Shown here piece by piece: positions 1 to 10,930 of a DNA stretch of 64,000 bases; the first letter of the stretch is position 1; the number at the start of each line of letters is the position of its first letter. The notes below the pieces were generated by a model, which saw nothing but the letters and a program-made list of their open reading frames with translations, searched no databases and had not been told where the DNA came from. Source of the stretch: Rhizopus sp. PT2906 (Eukaryota; Mucoromycota; Mucoromycetes; Mucorales; Rhizopodaceae); contig JAMYHX010000139.1 in assembly GCA_025529335.1 (NCBI GenBank), positions 1 to 64,000 on the forward strand. Reading direction: 5' to 3'. The translations under genes and the position numbers were made by a program.

Positions 1-44
1 AGCGACTGCAAGAAGGATACAATACAAGAAGCGTACGTTTTGCT

Positions 45-518
45 ATGCATAGAGCATTTCGCTCTCACAATGAAGCTGCAGCAAGCATTCCCCATCGAGA
101 TAAATTTATTCATAGTGAAGACGTGTACAGCATCTTCAGAAAAGTATTTGAAAAAGCCTACAAGAGGCATGACGATCAGAAAGCATCTGCCAAACTCTGG
201 TTGAACCATTTGGAAACAAAGAACTACAACGTATTAATCGACAATGACTACGACAGTTCATTCGCCTTTGGATTCTGCTCAACTTGGCAAGCATCCCTTT
301 TAGCCGAAACGAAGGATTTTTCTTTGGATGCAACGCATAACACCACTGCATTTAAAGATGGCCTGTTGTATACTTTGGTGACCAGGCATGCAGAAACTGG
401 AACTGGCTGGCCTGTTGCATTCCTCTTCACTATTGATAGATCTTTTCTTGCCTGTAAGTCACTGGCTCTACCATTTAAAACATACTGCCAGTCTCTGTCC
501 TTGAAAGATTACGATTGA
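45..518 (+). pseudogene. MULE (Mutator-like) transposase fragment, catalytic-domain side
   Basis: A 157-codon open stretch with the look of a Mutator-like element transposase. It has a run of basic/aromatic residues, then SLDATHNTTAFKDGLLYTLV, where the Asp of 'LDATHN' matches the first catalytic Asp in MULE transposases, and then GTGWPVAFLFT, the conserved strand that follows. Family knowledge: MULE transposases carry a DDE core followed by a C-terminal SWIM zinc finger. Here the reading ends shortly after the first catalytic block, and the second Asp, the Glu and the SWIM finger are missing on this strand. The window edge may cut the 5' part. The SWIM finger lies just downstream on the opposite strand (468-950), so the element has been internally rearranged. 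It is not a functional transposase as read. Confidence 0.7.
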
Positions 519-950
519 CATGAGCAACGTGGAAGAAAATGTGATATCGAAGCGATAAACAAAATACATATGCTTACAGGCACGCCTATTTCGTTGAAAG
601 TCTATACAATCGCATGCAGTCATCATTCGTTGTTCAGTTGATATATCGTATACAGCTTGCGTCGTGAAAAACTTGACAATATAACAAACTTCTTCATCAA
701 TATGCACTTTCTGCAACATATCTTCTAATGACAGCTCATTGATCTCTTCTGCTTCAATCATTCGCTTTCTTGCCTCTCTAGTCTCTGAGCTCATACGTCC
801 GATATTAGCAGGCATCCTTGCGGTAATGTGCATAAAATCGGTATGAAAATTCTTGGGATATATATCGATATTTTTGATAAAAATACGAAAAAATCTCTGA
901 CTATGACTATGCAAAGAATAATAGCTACAAGCTACTGTGTTTGAGCTCAC
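468..950 (-). pseudogene. MULE transposase C-terminal SWIM zinc-finger fragment, inverted
   Basis: On the minus strand an open stretch encodes a SWIM-type finger: the pattern CDCIDFQRNRRACKHMYFVYR (written here as C-x-C...C-K-H-x-Y-F-V) is the CxCxnCxH signature that closes MULE transposases. It is preceded by a helical region (SLEDMLQKVHIDEEVCYIV) like the segment between the DDE core and the SWIM finger. It lies tail-to-tail with the catalytic-side fragment at 45-518, which would normally run into it on the same strand. I read this as one element with an inverted 3' part, or two partial copies joined. The start codon is uncertain; coding character is clear only from about 560 to 880. Confidence 0.65.
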
Positions 951-3097
951 AATTGTTAAAAGAAGTAGCTCAATATAAGATCAAAGCCTGGAGCACTCTG
1001 CCAAGGCCCAGTCATAGAATTGGTAAGTCGTAACTGAGTATGCATAAACCTATTAATGCTCTTAATCATTGATAGTTTTTGCGCCGTTCAGTGGGAGTGA
1101 CTGTATGAATGGCTTATTAGAACAAGCACACAAAAGCAATCTCAAAATTCCGTCTCAATGCTTAACGGAAGAGTATAGCTTTGAGACGCATAGAGTAAGC
1201 ATTATTTGTACCTCAATTATATGTTTACTAACAGTGATGCTTGTAGAGAGAAACAACTTTAATCTGGCCGACAAACTTCAAAGACAGTTACGGGAGCATT
1301 GTGTGGCAAGACGGACTTTGGGAAACTTTGTTTAACATTAAACATGTACAAAGAAAGCGTCGTAAGCCCAATGAAGGTATGCTTAAGGTATCCTTTGAAT
1401 AATGTCAAGTTCTTTAAACTTTATTTTTGTGTGATAGAATGTAATAATGCTAATATCGAGCTTGACTATGGCTGGAAAACAGATGGGTATATGGTCGCAG
1501 TCTTATTTAAAAGAAAAATTGGTAAATAGGAAGATATGTTTTATACGTGTAAAATATTTATTAGAGTTTTATAATAGAGTGCATCCTGCAGGATGAGAAA
1601 GAAATGAATCTGTTAAAGAGGAGAGTAAACCTGACGAATTGGAGCAAAGGTTTATACCCGTTAAAGAAAGAACCCATAGGATTAAGCATGACAGACAGAA
1701 TAGTGGGCATAGACCCAGGTATGGACATTACGCGAGGGAACTCATGGAAGTACTTATGTTGCATATAGGGCTTCGTGACATCTTCGTTATGGCAGATGGT
1801 TCATCAGAAGATGTTAACAATAAGAAAACAGTGAAGGAAAGATCAGTAAAGTTTTCGAACAATGAGTACAAGTAAGTGTATTTTGCTTTTGCAATAGTAT
1901 ATTGATGTCTCTTTAGGATGCACTCAGGTTTTGAATGGTCAAAGCAAGTAGAACTAAAGAACAGAGCGGCTGCTGGGATGCAGGCAGTATACGATGAAAT
2001 ACCGAGTTTAGACAACGGGGACAGTAACATAATCTTAAATTATTTGCAAGTTCTATCCAAAAATCGCAAAACGTAAGTAACTGTATGATTATTGTTATCA
2101 TGCTTAACTCTTGCAATGTATAGGATATTTTGCTTTATGAAGGGATACAGACATCGTAAAACAAAAGGATATTTGTATAGTAATCGACAAATTACAGACG
2201 ATTACATGTGCCAACTTGTGCTGGCGAAAACCTCTCCTGGAGCTCCTTGCGCGTTGGCGCATAAGACAAGCACCCAAAAAAGACAGAAAACAAGAAGAGC
2301 CTTCAAAAAGAGCAATCAAGCAAATCAGGCTGATGATGGCAGGAGAACGGTGATTGCGTATGGTGATGCAAGCTTATCAGGAACGAAGAAAGGGTACACA
2401 CCTATACCAGTAAAGGTATACTAATATGGAACCTTTAACTAATCGTACATACTAATGATCTCATTTATACACAGAGGACACAAAGGGTACTAGCAAAAAA
2501 AGCAACTGTTATCCCTGTCGATGAATTTTGAAGAAGTATTACTTGTTGCAAATACCACAGGAAGTTGGATCAGAAATACGAAGCACAGACACTAGTGTGT
2601 AATCATAAGTATGCAATTGATATGATTAAATTACGATTGTTGACATGGAGTCTCTTTATGTTCCAAAAGAAAACGAAGATTACGCCTAGAAGTTGAAAAG
2701 AATGCTGCAATGTACTGCTTGGACGATGACCGCCATGTCACCTATAGAACATCACAGTGCCCAGAAAGAATGCCAGGCAGTAAGTCGTATAACATATGGA
2801 GTCAAGTTTTATTGGTGCTAAGCTATGCCTATAGATTATCCACCTGCCATTTACCAGTTGAAACAATGCAAACTGTGTCCAACTGATAATGGCCAAGATA
2901 TTGTAAGTACTTATTCATAAAACAAGCGAAAATAGTCCTAATGAGAATAATGACAGGTCTTGCAGAGGGATATCAATGCAGCCATAAATATTCGCTCAAT
3001 CTTGGTATCGTACATTGAATCAGGACACAAAATTTTGTCAAGACCTCTCTCTTTGACAAGAGGAGGAGCCTTTGGTGGTGAGGGCGCCACCGAATAG
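881..3097 (+). pseudogene. Fanzor (eukaryotic TnpB-like RNA-guided nuclease), 12 exons, near-intact
   Basis: Exons that splice in phase: (881)-1022, 1076-1194, 1247-1376, 1438-1521, 1578-1718, 1769-1871, 1917-2072, 2124-2415, 2475-2608, 2670-2779, 2835-2902, 2957-3097. Introns are 45-60 bp with GT..AG. Recognisable blocks: GSIVWQDGLWETLFNI; the N-lobe motif TDGYMVAVLF; RuvC-I as IVGIDPG (catalytic Asp codon 1712-1714) read across an intron into LRDIFVMADG; AYGDASLSGTKKGYTPIPVK; VIPVDEF, carrying the relocated RuvC-II Glu typical of Fanzors; a zinc ribbon of CC then CKLC; and RuvC-III as LQRDINAAINIRSIL. Breaks: TGA at 2529-2531 right after VDEF, and the second Cys of the first zinc pair read as Tyr. 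No ATG is visible in the first exon; the frame is open from 881 after a TAA at 878. Family knowledge: Fanzors are eukaryotic relatives of OMEGA TnpB that use a guide RNA to cut DNA. The neighbouring MULE fragment may be its vehicle. Confidence 0.85.
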
Positions 3098-3180
3098 CCA
3101 CTTTGACTGGCCATTGGATCGCTTATGTCACCATTTCGGTGGTGATTTGTGTGTCCATACCACACCACACCACCAGTCCA
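3066..3180 (+). other. Stem-loop-forming sequence at the Fanzor 3' end (guide-RNA candidate)
   Basis: Just at and after the Fanzor stop there are short inverted repeats. GGTGG (3074-3078) can pair with CCACC (3087-3091). TCACCA (3128-3133) can pair with TGGTGA (3140-3145). A CACCACC-rich stretch near 3155-3174 can alternatively pair with GGTGGTG. In known Fanzor and TnpB loci the guide RNA overlaps or follows the 3' end of the nuclease gene. That this segment is such an RNA is inference only. Confidence 0.25.
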
Positions 3181-5795
3181 GTCCAGAAAAGCTCATTTAT
3201 AAACCCTAATCGGCCTCTCATACATTTTGTTATCAATATATTATTTATACTTTTAATTGAAAGTAAATACGAGCCTAGAGCAAGTTTATAAAGGACTATT
3301 TATCCCTGGATAGTACTATATCATAAGGTCATACTAAGGTAATCAGTTTGGAATAGGCTACTTGAGGGTAATCATTGTCTATTTTAAGACAATTTCGGTA
3401 AAGAAGAGACGCATAAGCATAAATTGTTTCTTGGAAGCCATCAATATGTCTTTAGTATTTCAAATGTAGTGCTGACCCTCATGTTAGACATATCATTATA
3501 ATTCTAGGCTTTCAATCAAAGGTCTATTGTTACCTTGGCAACGGCAAAAATACTTTAATAGACAAGCGTACAAAACGTAGGTTTTCAAGATCAGCTTTAA
3601 GCTGTCTCTGCCATCTATTGGCTAAACGGCTAATGCCGCTGATCGATTGAATAGCTGTAAACTCTGAAGCCTATCACTAGGACTTTCAGAATGAGGCCGT
3701 ACACTTTAAACAATAGAGTTATGAAAAAGTGGTGCAATTTGTAGTCGAAGTGATGGCTGGTAGACTATTATTATTCGAGAACTACGACTCCAATCTTAAC
3801 CCATTACATCCAGCACAGGATTAAAAGGTGTTAGATATGATAGTTTCTTAATAGCCATGACAAACGGACGCTATGAAATTGCTTTTATTATATCAGCATC
3901 TAAAGCTCGTCGACATGCGATAAAAGAAGAGTACTCAATGCGCCAATGTAATACACAGTCTATTACTTTAATTCATCCTTACCAGTTTCATTTAAATAGG
4001 AGACACATTGCTCAGGGCTAATAACATCTTGCATATCATCTACAGGATATAAATAGTCCTCAAGTATCTTCTACTTTCATTTTGCTTATATCAATAAATT
4101 CAAATATGCAGTTTTGCTGATCGACAATCTATAGTAACAGATTCTCCATCTTTGGCGTCATCCTTGTACAAACCTAAACTTTGAGGAAAACCCCGCCAAA
4201 AGAAACTGCATGACTCAATAGGCCCATATGTATTGACAAACTGCACTTTGAATGCTTCTTGTAAATAATAAAGGAATTCTATGCTGAGTCGGTTTAAATT
4301 AAGATAATTTTTGTTGCATTAGACTGCTCTCCTGAGAAATATATGCATATATACTTTTATATGCAGTTGCATATACGAGTACGATTCCTATGACAACGAA
4401 AAGCCATTTATTTTTTCGTAACAATAACAAAGCTCCATCAATCCCTGTTATCGTGATATGTAAGCAACCCATGTTACCAGTATATTTTCGTGTGAGATCG
4501 TTAGCACAAGGACTAGAGCTTAGTCGTAACTTTTTAGCCTTTTGTCTGTTTATTTCAAAACAGATCACATATGAGAAGATCAAACAGGTTATAATGACCC
4601 AATGGCATAATTTAAGGACAACATGAGTTGATTAAAGTGTATGCGAGTATTTAACAAAAGTATCCGTAGTTTGTGTAAGTAGCATCTCGGGTTTAATATT
4701 TTATATAATCCTCAAGACGTTACAATGACGATCGACAGAGTCACATTAAATGAGACACGATCAACATCTATCTTGCAACAGAATTTCACAAACTGTGCAA
4801 TGACCTCTCTCTCTCGGTTAAACAAGCAGATGTACATGTTTTCGTTGATGTTACAGTATCAGGTTGGACAACGTAACATAGGCTAAACTTTTTCATGTTT
4901 GTCCTTATTCTTCAAGCTTGGTTTATGACAATAAATGAGCATGAAAGCACTTTGATATTAAACAAGTGTGTGTATGTATGTATGTATTATCAAACATGAA
5001 GGGAGGAGAAAAGAAGAAAGAGAAATGCAAAAAGAGATAGCGGCTGCTGCTCATATAATCAGCCACTGAACCACCATTGTTGTGCAACGATACATCAAAT
5101 GCATAACATATAAAAGTTGTTTCTATGTACCTGCTTAGAATATTGCATAGACTGTCAATTAATGCAAATGAATCAAAGTCAAGATATACAAAAAAGTAAG
5201 TAAAATAATATAAATGGAAAGCCTAATGGGTAGAAGATAAAGATCACTTAAAGGGCACATGTGATAACCAAATATGTTTGATCTACCATTTGTGCCCTTA
5301 ATATGAAATTTCTGTCATCCACACTGACCCTATCTTTGTTGACGAGATGCCTAAAATAGCATAGAGTGACCCACTGCCGCTTCATACTCTTCCCCCCATG
5401 CGGAATTTTTCCAGCCTTTCTTTACACAAATAGAGATACACATACAACCATAAGTAATACTGCTCCCACGGTATTTTGTAAAGCTTTATCAGTATAGATT
5501 GTAGTAACCATGGTTATACTGAGCTTAATTATCATGCTCTCTTTTGTTACCATTGTCTATATCAAGACATATTAAAAAGGAGTCTATATTACTCCCCAAA
5601 CAAATACAACATAATGGGAAAGGCGATATTGGAGAAAGATACAAATCGCAAACTTTATTTATGCATATCAAGTCGACTCTATGCAGAAAGCATCCGTGTG
5701 TAACATCAGAAAAGGAACCGCTTTAAAAGTAACAGAAATGAAGAGAGTGAATTAGTGAACTATCCCCTTTTTTCTCTACTTTTTTTTTTTTCTTC
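3181..5795. other. Gene-poor stretch upstream of Lon
   Basis: No intact gene was found. A minus-strand stretch at about 4060-4265 reads as broken coding sequence (for example QEAFKVQFVNTYGPIESCSF), suggesting an old retroelement or gene remnant of unknown family. A GTAT simple repeat lies near 4970-4986. The last about 250 bases are the likely Lon promoter/5'UTR, with a pyrimidine-rich run before the start codon. Confidence 0.5.
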
Positions 5796-8624
5796 ATGTT
5801 TATTAACGTTTCGACTCTTCCTACTCACTTGACTGCCTTGCCATTATATGATGGTCAAGTACTATTGCCAAGCATAATCAAAGACTTTGTTGTTTGTAAA
5901 TCAGAATCAGATAGATTGGTTGATACCGAGTACATCATCTGCGTACCTATGGTCGAAAACAATCTATATCACTTTGGATGCGTTGGAAAAATTATTGAAA
6001 TTGACACAGGCTTACCAGATAAGCATGTTGTAAAAATTCAAGGAGTGTGTCGATCCCGTATCCAAGATATTACTAGCGCCGACGGAGGCGAAACAATACA
6101 AGTAACAGTTATTAATTATCCAGAGGAAGAGCAATTACCTGAGAATATGAAAAGGGACTTTATGGAAGCCTGTTATATGTTTATTGAAAAATTAAAGTCA
6201 ATTGGTATTTCGATGGCAGTCTTGAACCAGCTTTATAAATCCGTACAGCGACATCCTGTCTCTCATATGGCCAATTTGTTACTCTATTTAGCTGACTCGA
6301 CACTGCAAGAAAAATTATTAGTGCTTGAAATGATCGATTTACAAAAGAGAGTACCAGTAATCAAAAATATCCTCAGCCGTTATTTACAGGTAAGCTTTGT
6401 TTGTTTCCCATGTTCCCATGCATAAAGAAATAAACAGTTTTCTTTCTATAGTCATTCAATATTAACCAGTTGGATTCTATCCGAAGAAAATTTTATATTC
6501 GTCAACAGGTATATCTTTTCGCCCCCTTCTTCCCCCTTTTTTTAACTTTTTCTTTATATTATTCTGTATTCTTTTCTTTCTTTCTTTTCTTTATCCATAG
6601 TCAAACATTATATCCTCCATGTGTCATAAAGAAGAAAAAGCGACTTATTACTTTGACGCTTCAAGCGAAGATGATGATGACCTCGTACATTTGATTCAAA
6701 AACTAAATAATGCAAACTTGCCCGAATATGTCATCTCTACTGTCCAACGGGATCTGAATCGATTAAGGAAATTACCTGCTTCTTCCTCTGATTCTGGTAT
6801 ATTGAGAACATATATTGAATACATTGGCGATTTACCTTGGTCAAATAACGTTCGTCAAGAAATTAACATTTCATTTGCCAAAAATCAACTCGATCATGAC
6901 CATTTTGGGTACATAATCAAATTACCCCTTTGTCGATGTCTTGGCAGTGTCATTAACCCCCTCTCTTTTCTTTCATATAGGATCGAGCATGTTAAGAAGA
7001 GAATTGTTGAATATTTGTCTGTGTTAAAGGTCAAAAGTGATGCTAAACCTCCTATCCTTTGCTTGGTGGGTCCAGTAAGTATCATTCACATCTTCCAAAC
7101 CACATACTCATTGTTTTATATAGCCTGGCGTAGGTAAAACAACACTTGGCAAATCCATAGCCACCGCACTACAAAGAAAGTTCCACAGGATATCTTTGGG
7201 CGGCGTAAGGGATGAAGCGGAAATAAGGTTTGTTGGACCAAAACAATAACAAAGTTTAATATTCAAACTAAGAACAAAAAAATTAAAAAAGGGGTCATCG
7301 ACGCACGTATGTAGGGGCTTTGCCTGGTATATTCATTCATGGTATGCGTCAGTGCGGCGTGAAGAATCCTGTTTTCTTGTTGGATGAAATTGATAAGCTC
7401 GTACAAGGAACACATCAAGGAGATCCCGGTAAGCATACATATAACACATAGAACCTTCTGCTTATCTTTTATATATAGCCGCAGCATTACTTGAAGTACT
7501 TGATCCCGCTCAAAATCCAACATTCAAAGATCACTTTTTGAATATTCCCTATGATCTATCGCAAGTCGTGTTTATAGCAACTGCAAATAATCTTGATACC
7601 ATACCTGCACCCCTACTCGACAGAATGGAGGTTATCCAACTCAGTGGATATACTTATGAAGAAAAATTACATATAGCACAAACCCATTTAATACCAAAGC
7701 AAATCGAAGCACATGGGCTCACGACCACAAGCCTCAGGATACCTGACGATGTGGTTTTGTATATAACAGAGAAATACACAAGAGAAAGTGGTGTAAGAGA
7801 ATTGGAAAGACTGATCGCTACCCTTTGCCGCTACAAGTGCAGAGAATACGCAGATTTGGAAGAAGCAGGGAGACTGAATGACTTTGATAGCGCCATATAC
7901 ATGCATGATATAGAGCACATTCTAGGTGTACGTGTACTTTATAGTGTTTAAAATGAGTTATACTCACACAGGTGTTCTTATCTAGAAAGAAATTTATGAT
8001 AACGAAGCTTACCATTCGGAAGAAACAGCGGGGATTGTCACAGGGTTAGCATACTCTAGCAGCGGCAACGGCGGCACCATGATGATTGAGGCAAATTATA
8101 TGCCGGGTTATGGTAATCTTAAGCTCACAGGATCTCTCGGTGATGTCATTAAAGAATCGGCTCAAATTGCTGTCTCTTGGATCAAGGCAAATGCATACGC
8201 GCTCAAATTAACAAGTTCGCCAAGACAAGATATTCTAAAAGATCTTGACTTACATATCCATATGCCAAGTGGAGCTATTCCCAAGGATGGTCCTTCGGCA
8301 GGCATCACAATGGCAACCTGTGTCATGTCCTTATTGTCTGGTACTCCTGTGCCAAGATCCATCGCAATGACAGGAGAGATAACCCTTCGTGGCCAAGTAC
8401 GACCTGTGGGAGGAATCAAAGAAAAGGTGATCTCAGCGCATCGAGCTGGTATCAAGAAGATCATACTTCCTGTTGGTAACAAAAGAGATATACAACATGA
8501 TATTCCAACAAGTATACAAAAAAGTATGACATTTGTTTATTGTAAATCCATGTGGGATGTTATCGAAGCTGCCTTTGAGCATACTTCTGTACGTTATGAG
8601 CATAGATATACTAGTAGTTTGTAA
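5796..8624 (+). CDS. ATP-dependent Lon protease, peroxisomal type (LON2/Pln-like)
   Basis: Eight exons: 5796-6389, 6452-6508, 6601-6908, 6981-7074, 7124-7227, 7292-7428, 7479-7927, 7986-8624; total 793 aa in exact phase. The order is an N-terminal Lon substrate-binding domain (LPLYDGQVLLPSIIKDF), a helical linker (PASSSDSGILRTYIEYIGDLPW), the AAA+ core with Walker A GPxGVGKT (about residue 350) and Walker B FLLDEID, and the Ser-Lys protease domain. Catalytic Ser is in DGPSAG (about residue 685) and Lys in GIKEKVISAHRAG (about residue 728); this 43-residue spacing is normal for Lon. There is no arginine-rich mitochondrial presequence, and the length (about 790 aa) is shorter than mitochondrial Pim1. 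The C-terminus ends in SSL, a possible weak PTS1. I therefore favour a peroxisomal matrix protease/chaperone; a mitochondrial form cannot be excluded. Confidence 0.93.
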
Positions 8625-9199
8625 TAAAATTATTATTATCTTTAATCTTGGCAATCTCCCTGATTTACGAATACAGTAAGGTTTTATCCTCCTTTATTTG
8701 ATTTCCCTGCCAAGAGGTTCGCAAGGGAGGATTATTTTTTAAAATCAAACCGACAAACAAACAAACTATGTCTTATTTTGGAACAAGCATTTTGTTGCAA
8801 TGATCGTTCCCCTTTGTAGTCTCCTTTATAAAGGAATTTGATCTGTGACAAGTAAACAACAAAAGCAGCTGACATAATATATGTAATGTACATCTTTCTT
8901 TCCTGCATATCTCCCTTTGTCTATGTAAACACGCTCTCAGAGAGCACAAACAAATACAATCTTTAGATCAAGTAATTCTAGTGCGTTTAAAATATGGATA
9001 ATCTATTAGAGAGTATTAAGAAAGATCTATATGTATGCATGTAATAAAAACGGGGGCTTGTTTTGGCATAGAATAGCCTTCCCCCTTTAATCAGTTAGTC
9101 GCCTCTTATTGTTACGACCAAAGGATATTTGATAAATTTGGCCAATGATTCCATCACAGGACGAAAATCTCCTCTGATCAATTGATAGATATATCTGTT

Positions 9200-9244
<45 letters not shown>

Positions 9245-9828
9245 GAGTTCAGTTATTATGGCTTGAGTATCACCATACCCTTCGATCATTGCAAAATCGC
9301 GTTCTACTTTGAATACAAGTTTTCATAAGAGACACAAAGTATACTTTGTTCAAAGAGGAAGGAGAAGAAGAAGAAATAAGCGTGTTTTTAATACAGTTAG
9401 GTCTACATTAGCCCTTTAAAGAGGATACCATGTATCATGGAACCTCGATCCGGGAGTTGTAGTAGACGAGTTGCACAAAACATATTGAATTTTATTGTGT
9501 CATGAACATTGCAACTAAAAAAGGGAAAAATAAAGGCTAGGCCAACTCATGTCTCTACCTTGTTTTTCTTACTTTCTTATATCCCATGGATACAGATGGA
9601 CAAAGTTTGACTGAACACGTTTATGTACTCCTGATAAAGGACATCCTTCTCTTACACACGCACTTCCTCATCTCTCTCTCTTTATGTGTGTTATGTGTAT
9701 GTGTATATGTACCCTTGCAGAGGTATCACAAAGAGACTTACAAAATTGAGTGGTGTTATATGATTAGCAGTTTAATGTATTATACATATAAACGAAGGTA
9801 TAAAATAATAATATATATTACAGATAAG
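8625..9828. other. Convergent 3' intergenic region with poly(T)
   Basis: This lies between two convergent genes (Lon on plus, membrane protein on minus). It contains a 37-base T run at 9202-9238. I see no tRNA fold, coding sequence or transposon end. Confidence 0.5.
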
Positions 9829-10467
9829 TTAATATTGTGAATGCCCTGGTTGCTGTTGCTGTTGTTGTTGTGAATTATTTGGATGATCGTCAAATTTATA
9901 AGCAGGTGGAGGCGATATGGGCGTGGCACTCTCGAGATTGACAGCATCAGAAGGTCGAACTGTAGCAGTATTGCCATTATTGTTATTATTGGCTCCAGAC
10001 GTTTGCTGCATCATGTACAAGTGAGCTTGGTTTTCTTCTGCTAATCTTTTACGCATTCCTTTCACACTTTTGATGATATACCATAACAATAATCCAAGAA
10101 CGAGAAGACCGATGAATATGATAAACACAAATCTATTGTGTTCCTTTAACCAACTCTCTTTAGTTGGTGGTGGAGCATTTCCGTTAGGATCCCATCCTGT
10201 GCCCTGCACAGTAGGTTGTGGAAAAGCAATAGCAGATGAAGTAGTTACATTAATACGGGTTGCTGAAGGGGGAATAGAAGAGGATGGTACAGACATTGTC
10301 GACGATGATGGTAACATTGATGTGGAAGATGTTGTTGATCCAGTTATGGTAGAATTAGCTGAAATAGTACTATTAGCATCTGTTGTAGTAATATTTAATT
10401 GGCCAGCAACGAAGGATGTCAACAGTAAGATAACAATAGCAGAGTACAAGAATAAATGATATTTCAT
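9829..10467 (-). CDS. Single-pass membrane protein with mucin-like ectodomain and PPxY tail
   Basis: A single-exon gene of 212 aa if it starts at the ATG whose product begins MKYHLFLYSAIVILLLTSF, a clear signal peptide. An in-frame ATG 16 codons upstream (10515) would put charged residues before it. After cleavage comes a Ser/Thr-rich segment (about residues 23-90) with several N-x-S/T sites. A short linker leads to one membrane span (FVFIIFIGLLVLGLLLWYII, about residues 114-133). The basic cytosolic start (KSVKGMRKR) is followed by an Asn-rich stretch, a PPPAY motif and a Gln-rich end. PPxY is the ligand of WW domains, so recruitment of a Rsp5/Nedd4-type ubiquitin ligase is a reasonable inference. 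The architecture resembles fungal wall-stress sensors, but no WSC or other named domain is visible. Confidence 0.75.
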   Translation of the reverse strand: MKYHLFLYSAIVILLLTSFVAGQLNITTTDANSTISANSTITGSTTSSTSMLPSSSTMSVPSSSIPPSATRINVTTSSAIAFPQPTVQGTGWDPNGNAPPPTKESWLKEHNRFVFIIFIGLLVLGLLLWYIIKSVKGMRKRLAEENQAHLYMMQQTSGANNNNNGNTATVRPSDAVNLESATPISPPPAYKFDDHPNNSQQQQQQQPGHSQY

Positions 10468-10930
10468 GATCGAAAATAGTTTGTATAAATGTCTATGAGA
10501 TATAAGCTCGTGCAAAAAGAATGATATTGATGTCTAGCTACGATGTGTATAGACGTTATTGTATAGAAGGGAAAGGAGAGTAAGAATAAGAAAAAAGAGG
10601 AGGAAAGGAAAGGAAATGAGGGGCAAAAAGGAAATAGGAAAAAAAAAGTCTTTTCAGTTACCGCCACTTGCGGCACACAATTGACGGTGTCCTGAAAAAG
10701 ATTCTCGAATCAAAAAGACTTTAAGAAAAGGAAACACTATATACACCACAAAATAGCATCTTGGTAGCTCAAAGCGGATAGTGTAACATCAAATGGCTGA
10801 CAACATTTCATGACTTGTTGTGTAAGTAATAAATTATCGATTGAGACAATTAAGTATTTATTGAATGGTATAAACAGTCTAGTCTATAGTACATAATATA
10901 TATATGGCGTATTTCATGAGAAATATCGAT
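10468..10930. other. Promoter region of the mucin-like membrane protein / 3' region of acyl-CoA oxidase
   Basis: Both flanking genes are on the minus strand. The sequence holds purine-rich runs and no coding region. A small minus-strand open frame at 10464-10676 is low-complexity Phe/Ser and is not supported. Confidence 0.45.

Noticed and set aside
1719..1768. Apparent stop codon and frame break right after the Fanzor RuvC-I motif
   Set aside because: It is removed by a 50-bp GT..AG intron that restores IVGIDP-G-LRDIF in phase; it is not a mutation.
9095..9289. Minus-strand poly-Lys reading
   Set aside because: It is created by the T37 run; no protein-like sequence on either side.
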